The notes under the pieces are model-generated. The model was not told where the DNA came from, made no database searches, and was given only the letters and a program-made list of their open reading frames with translations. Below, piece by piece: positions 4,657 to 8,397 of a stretch of 8,397 nucleotides of DNA (within the stretch, counting starts at the first letter, position 1; each line of letters begins with the position of its first letter). Source of the DNA: an uncultured Collinsella sp. (lineage in GTDB: Bacteria; Actinomycetota; Coriobacteriia; Coriobacteriales; Coriobacteriaceae); assembly GCA_959606065.1 (NCBI GenBank), contig CAUHHV010000042.1, forward strand, positions 1 through 8,397, read 5' to 3'. A program made the translations under genes and the position numbers.

Positions 4657-7600
4657 TAGCTCAGCCTCCCGTGCTCGACCGAAAGCGAGAAATCGGCAAA
4701 CGCGCAGGTGCTGGCACGGTGGCTTACGAGCACAATGGTCTTGCCGCGGCGCTTGAGCTCGTCGATCGCCTGCATCACGGACGCCTCGTTGAGGGCATCG
4801 AGCGCGCTGGTGGGCTCGTCGAGCAAGATGAAAGGCGCGTCGTTGAGGAAGATGCGCGCAAGGCCGATGCGCTGGCGCTCGCCGCCCGAAAGCGAGTCGC
4901 CCAGCTCGGCAACGGGCGTGTCGAGACCCTGCGGCAGGCGGTCGATGAGGGCGGTAAGCGAAGCGGAGCGGCAAGCGTCGAGCAGCTCGGCATCGGTGGC
5001 GCTGGCGTGCGCAACCAGCAGATTCTCGCGTACGGTGCCGCAGAACAGATGTGTGTCCTGGGTCATATAGGCCTCGTGGCTGCGCAGGCTCGCCGTGTTG
5101 ATGTGGCGGGCATCGACGCCGCTCACCGTGATGGTGCCAGCTGCGGGGTCCCAAAAACGCATGAGCAGCTTAAGCAGCGTCGACTTGCCCGAGCCCGAGC
5201 GCCCCATGACGCAGGTCATGGTGCCGGGCGCAAAGGTGCAGGTCACGTCGTCGAGGATGAGACTCGAAGCGGGGTCATTCGCGGCCTGCTCTGTGGCGCC
5301 CGCACCGCCCGCGTCCACGCCGTCCGCATAGCTAAAGCTCACATGTTCGGCTGCGGCGCCGGCAAACTCAACGTCCTGTCCGTCGGCGACCTCGGCGCAC
5401 TGGGGCTGCTCGTCGAGCAAATCGAGCACGCGTGCGCCCGAGGCGAGCGTCTCCTGCAGTGAGGCGCCCAGGCGGCTCACGGCCATCACCGAGCCAAACG
5501 ACGACACAAAGGTAAAGACGGCGACAAACGCTGCGGCAAAATCAATCGTTCCCGCAGCCACCAGCTGCAGCGCACGTCCGAGCATCACCAGATTGGCCGC
5601 AAGAATAAGCGCATCGGAAACGGCCTCGCTGGCCGCCTGGCGGCGCTTGAGGCGCGCGTCCACGGCGCCGACTTGCTCGGTCAGCTTGCCCAGGGCACGG
5701 CTGCGATCGGCGCCACCGGCAAACTGGATAGTCTCGGACGCGCCGCGTAGACCGTCGAGCACAAAGGCACCCAGCTTACCGGCGCCCTCGCGGCTCTGGC
5801 GGCCGGTGGTGCCGCACGCCTTGGCCGAGGTCAGGGGCAGCAGCACGCCCAGGACCGCGTAGGCCACGAGCGCGATGCCCGCGAGCTCGGGGCTCACAGC
5901 CAGCAAAAAGCCCTCAAACACAACGGTGCAGACCAGAGCGATGGCAATGGGCGAGATGGTGTGCGCGTAGAAGACCTCGAGCAGCTCGATATCCGAGGTG
6001 ACCAGGCTCACGAGCTCGCCCTTGCCGCGGCCCTCGAGCTTGGCGGGGGCGAGCTGGCGCAGGGCGCCAAACACCAGGTCGCGAATGTGCGCGAGCAGGC
6101 GAAACGCGATGTAATGGTTGCAGAGCTGCTCGCCGTAGTGGAGCGGCCCGCGTGCGATGCCGCAGGCGGCACAGGCCGCGCATGCTGCGATCAGACCAAG
6201 CCCCAAGGCGTTGCGGCCCAGCGCGGCCATAAGGCCAAGGGCGCCAAAGGCCGGCACGAACGCGGCGGTGAGCATACCAATGCTGCCCAGCGCGACGGCT
6301 AGCACAAGCCAGCCGGCAAGCGGTCGGACGAGCCCCATCATGCGCCATATGATGGACGGCGCCGAGCGACGGGCGCGGCCGGAGTCAGGCGCCGCGGTAG
6401 CGGAAGACGAGCCGGCACCGTTGAGGCCATCGGTACGGGCGGTGCTGCCGTCAACAGCCTCAACCGCGCCGGCATCCTCGGCATCACCCTCCGCATACGC
6501 ATATGCCGAGAGCTGCTCCTGGCTGTTCCACATGCGCGCATAGGCGCCCGCGCCCGACAGGAGCTCATCATGGGTGCCGCGCTCGGCAATGCGACCGCGC
6601 TCCAGCACCAGAATCTGGTCGGCGTCCACGATCGTCGACAGGCGATGCGCCACCACAATTACGGTGTGCTCGCCGGCAAGCGACGCGATGACCTCGCCGA
6701 TCGCGGCCTCGCTTGCGGCATCGACGTTGCTCGTCGCCTCGTCAAACACATAGATGGGCGAGTCGTGCAGCAGGGCGCGGGCCATGCACACGCGCTGGCG
6801 CTGGCCGCCCGAAAGGTTGGTGCCGCCCTCGTTAATTACCATGTCGAGCCCGCCGTTGGCCTGCACAAAGGCCGCCACGCGCGTGCGGCCGAGCGCGCGC
6901 AAAAGCTCGGCGTCGGTGGCGTTGGGCTGGGCGAGCAGCAGGTTGTCGCGCAGGGTGCCGGCAAACAGGTAGTCGTTGGTGGGCACCAGCGTGACGGCGC
7001 GCATGAGTGAGGCGGCCGTGGCATCGCGCAGCTCGACGCCGCCAATGCGAACGCTGCCACGGTAGGCACCCTTGCGGCCCGCGATAATCCCCGCGAGCGT
7101 GGACTTGCCGCCGCCGCTTTCGCCCACGAGTGCCACGAGCGAGCCGTGCGCAATGGTCGCGCTGGCGCTGTCCAGCACCGTGCGGTCGCCGTATGCATAG
7201 CTCACGCCCGCGAGCTCGATATTGCCGCGACCGTCAAGCTCAACATCGCCGCGCTCGGGCTCGGGCGTATCCAAAATGCCAAACATGCGGCGCGAGGCGG
7301 CCATGCCGTTCATAGCCGTGTGGAACAGCGATCCCAGGCGGCGCATGGGCAAAAAGAACTCCTGCGACAGAAAGACGATGAGAAAGGCCGCCTCAAAGCC
7401 AATCTTGCCCGTGGCGAGCTGCAGCGCGGCTACGATAATGCCGAGCGCGGCGCCCATATAGACGACCAGGTCCATAACGCAAATGGAGCGCAGCTGCATC
7501 ACCAGCAGGCGCATGGTCGCTGTGCGGAAACGCTCGGACTCTGCGTTGATGCGCTCGTGCCAGCTGCGATCGGCCTGGTAGACCTTAAGGGTGGTGAGAC

Positions 7601-8222
7601 CCTGCACGGCCTCCAGGAACATGCCGCCAAGATCGACATAGCTGCCCCAGTACTCGGCACCGATCTTTTTGGCGTTGCGCATGACCATCATAATGGAGAC
7701 GGGGATGACCGGAACGCAGGCGAGCAGCAGCGCGGCGGGAAGACCCGCCTGGCCCACGAGCAGTACAAACAGCGTGATGGGTGCCAAGCCGGCAAAGAAG
7801 AGCTGCGGCAGGTAGCCGCCAAAGTACACCTGGAGTTGCGTGGCGCCCTCGACGCTGGTCTGGACGGCCTCGGCGGTGGGGACGGTCTCGGTGTAGGAGG
7901 GGCCGAGTGCGGTGAGCTTGTCGTAGACGAGCGAGCGCACGCGGCGGACGGCCTCGAACGCGGCTTTGTCGCCGGCGCGTTGGGCCAGGTAGATGGAGGC
8001 GGCGCGCACGATGATGGCGGCGGCGAGCGGCAGGGCCGCCTGTGCGAGGGCATCGACGGCGAGCGCGGCGGAAAGGCCGTCCGTGACGATGCCGCCCAAG
8101 ATGCGCGCAAGCACCCACATCACCGTGATGTTTGCCATGAGCGCGATCCATTTAAACAGGACGCTCGCCACAATGTAGGGCGTTGCCTGCGGAACCAGGG
8201 AGAAGAGCCGCTTCTCGAACAT
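4656..8222 (-). CDS. Fused CydDC-type ABC transporter, both half-transporters in one chain
   Basis: The 1188-residue membrane protein is a head-to-tail fusion of two exporter-type half-transporters. Half 1 has hydrophobic segments within about 18-82, 137-180 and 248-292, and an ATPase with Walker A GESGGGKST (367-375), LSGGQ (470-474), Walker B YVFDEATS (491-498) and switch His526. A polar, low-complexity linker (about 570-620) follows. Half 2 has membrane segments within about 632-685, 755-800 and 868-912, and an ATPase with GRSGSGKST (1007-1015), LSGGE (1111-1115), FILLDEPTS (1131-1139) and His1168. The arrangement resembles CydD-CydC, linked to export of cysteine and glutathione and to haem handling in other bacteria; the substrate here is unknown. 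NBD1 has VPT where a Q-loop Gln is expected (Thr415), whereas NBD2 keeps Gln1055. NBD2 also carries a Gly/Ala-rich insert (about 967-987). The gene overlaps the YgbA-family gene by one base. Confidence 0.93.
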   Translation of the reverse strand: MFEKRLFSLVPQATPYIVASVLFKWIALMANITVMWVLARILGGIVTDGLSAALAVDALAQAALPLAAAIIVRAASIYLAQRAGDKAAFEAVRRVRSLVYDKLTALGPSYTETVPTAEAVQTSVEGATQLQVYFGGYLPQLFFAGLAPITLFVLLVGQAGLPAALLLACVPVIPVSIMMVMRNAKKIGAEYWGSYVDLGGMFLEAVQGLTTLKVYQADRSWHERINAESERFRTATMRLLVMQLRSICVMDLVVYMGAALGIIVAALQLATGKIGFEAAFLIVFLSQEFFLPMRRLGSLFHTAMNGMAASRRMFGILDTPEPERGDVELDGRGNIELAGVSYAYGDRTVLDSASATIAHGSLVALVGESGGGKSTLAGIIAGRKGAYRGSVRIGGVELRDATAASLMRAVTLVPTNDYLFAGTLRDNLLLAQPNATDAELLRALGRTRVAAFVQANGGLDMVINEGGTNLSGGQRQRVCMARALLHDSPIYVFDEATSNVDAASEAAIGEVIASLAGEHTVIVVAHRLSTIVDADQILVLERGRIAERGTHDELLSGAGAYARMWNSQEQLSAYAYAEGDAEDAGAVEAVDGSTARTDGLNGAGSSSATAAPDSGRARRSAPSIIWRMMGLVRPLAGWLVLAVALGSIGMLTAAFVPAFGALGLMAALGRNALGLGLIAACAACAACGIARGPLHYGEQLCNHYIAFRLLAHIRDLVFGALRQLAPAKLEGRGKGELVSLVTSDIELLEVFYAHTISPIAIALVCTVVFEGFLLAVSPELAGIALVAYAVLGVLLPLTSAKACGTTGRQSREGAGKLGAFVLDGLRGASETIQFAGGADRSRALGKLTEQVGAVDARLKRRQAASEAVSDALILAANLVMLGRALQLVAAGTIDFAAAFVAVFTFVSSFGSVMAVSRLGASLQETLASGARVLDLLDEQPQCAEVADGQDVEFAGAAAEHVSFSYADGVDAGGAGATEQAANDPASSLILDDVTCTFAPGTMTCVMGRSGSGKSTLLKLLMRFWDPAAGTITVSGVDARHINTASLRSHEAYMTQDTHLFCGTVRENLLVAHASATDAELLDACRSASLTALIDRLPQGLDTPVAELGDSLSGGERQRIGLARIFLNDAPFILLDEPTSALDALNEASVMQAIDELKRRGKTIVLVSHRASTCAFADFSLSVEHGRLS

Positions 8223-8226
8223 GAAA

Positions 8227-8232
8227 CCTCCT
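8227..8232 (-). promoter_or_regulatory. Strong Shine-Dalgarno site of the ABC transporter gene
   Basis: On the minus strand AGGAGG lies 4 nt before the ATG at 8222. It confirms the transporter start and suggests efficient translation. Confidence 0.85.
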
Positions 8233-8353
8233 ATGCCGTAACGGTGCCGGGCGGGGGTTCTCGGCAGCCGCTTAGTTAGCCAAATGCAACTAGAGTAACA
8301 TCGTGCAGCGGGTAAGTATGCCGAGGGTAATTTTTAGCCGATGAACTGCGTAG

Positions 8354-8385
8354 AAAGTTCAAAATTGTTGAGTGCGGCGAACTTT
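8354..8385. repeat. Inverted repeat upstream of the ABC transporter gene
   Basis: AAAGTTC (8354-8360) and GAACTTT (8379-8385) are perfect 7-nt inverted arms separated by 18 nt. It lies about 130 nt before the transporter start. It could be a binding site for a dimeric regulator, or part of a structure belonging to a gene beyond the window edge. Confidence 0.45.
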
Positions 8386-8397
8386 GTGGTGGACGGA

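Larger units (their letters stand above)
8223..8397 (-). promoter_or_regulatory. Leader and presumed promoter region of the ABC transporter operon
   Basis: No convincing coding frame crosses this stretch, and its distal half is AT-richer than the genes, as expected of a promoter region. Read on the minus strand there are -10-like strings (a TAAAAA tract at 8336-8331 and CATACT), but none has a well-spaced -35 partner, so I do not assign a promoter precisely. The distal part holds the inverted repeat listed separately. Confidence 0.4.

Noticed and set aside
4657..5154. N-terminal extension of the YgbA-family protein
   Set aside because: It runs inside the transporter gene in another frame with Arg/His-rich noise, whereas ATG 4656 has a GGGAGG site and a TAATG junction.
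7146..8279. A 377-codon open frame on the plus strand opposite the transporter gene
   Set aside because: It mirrors the first membrane and ATPase region of the transporter, is Gly/Ala/His-rich with no domain, and no convincing start signal was seen.
4128..8289. The 11-mer GCCAAATGCAA occurs upstream of both the phosphatase (minus strand, 4138-4128) and the transporter (plus strand, 8279-8289)
   Set aside because: Orientation and distance to the genes differ, and 11-mer matches are expected by chance in a window this size, so I do not call it a shared operator.

Overview
The window is a GC-rich, gene-dense piece of bacterial chromosome. The GC-rich codon usage, the compact histidine operon, the small 'TDAC' protein inside that operon and the fused CydDC-type transporter together suggest an anaerobic gut actinobacterium of the Coriobacteriia, perhaps close to Collinsella. 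This placement is inferred from gene content and style; there is no rRNA gene here to confirm it.

Bases 1 to 3178 (+ strand) hold the 3' part of a histidine biosynthesis operon: hisH (5' end cut off by the window), hisA, hisF, hisI, a small 75-residue protein of unknown function, and hisE. hisH/hisA and hisI/small ORF overlap by the ATGA arrangement, and hisA and hisF are 3 nt apart, so translation is tightly coupled. The exception is a gap of about 148 nt between hisF and hisI. It is filled by a symmetrical imperfect palindrome of about 94 nt (2141-2234), the most striking non-coding structure in the window. In pathway order, HisE and HisI hydrolyse PR-ATP to ProFAR, HisA isomerises it to PRFAR, and the HisH-HisF pair makes IGP and AICAR.

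Bases 3206 to 4117 (- strand) encode a PHP-domain phosphatase with a complete set of metal ligands. It converges on hisE, and a short palindrome carries the stop codons of both genes. It is the best candidate in the window for the histidinol-phosphatase step.

Bases 4237 to 8222 (- strand) form a second, unrelated unit. A 1188-residue fusion of two ABC half-transporters (CydDC type) is followed, with a one-base TAATG overlap, by a 139-residue cysteine-rich protein of the nitrous-oxide-stimulated promoter (YgbA) family. The pairing suggests a redox or nitrosative-stress function.

Bases 8223 to 8397 are the non-coding leader of the transporter gene, with a strong Shine-Dalgarno site and an inverted repeat. 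I saw no tRNA, rRNA, CRISPR array, insertion sequence or phage gene. Most of the window is ordinary metabolism. The points worth following are the palindromes, the small operon protein, the transporter-YgbA coupling and an atypical Q-loop in the transporter.
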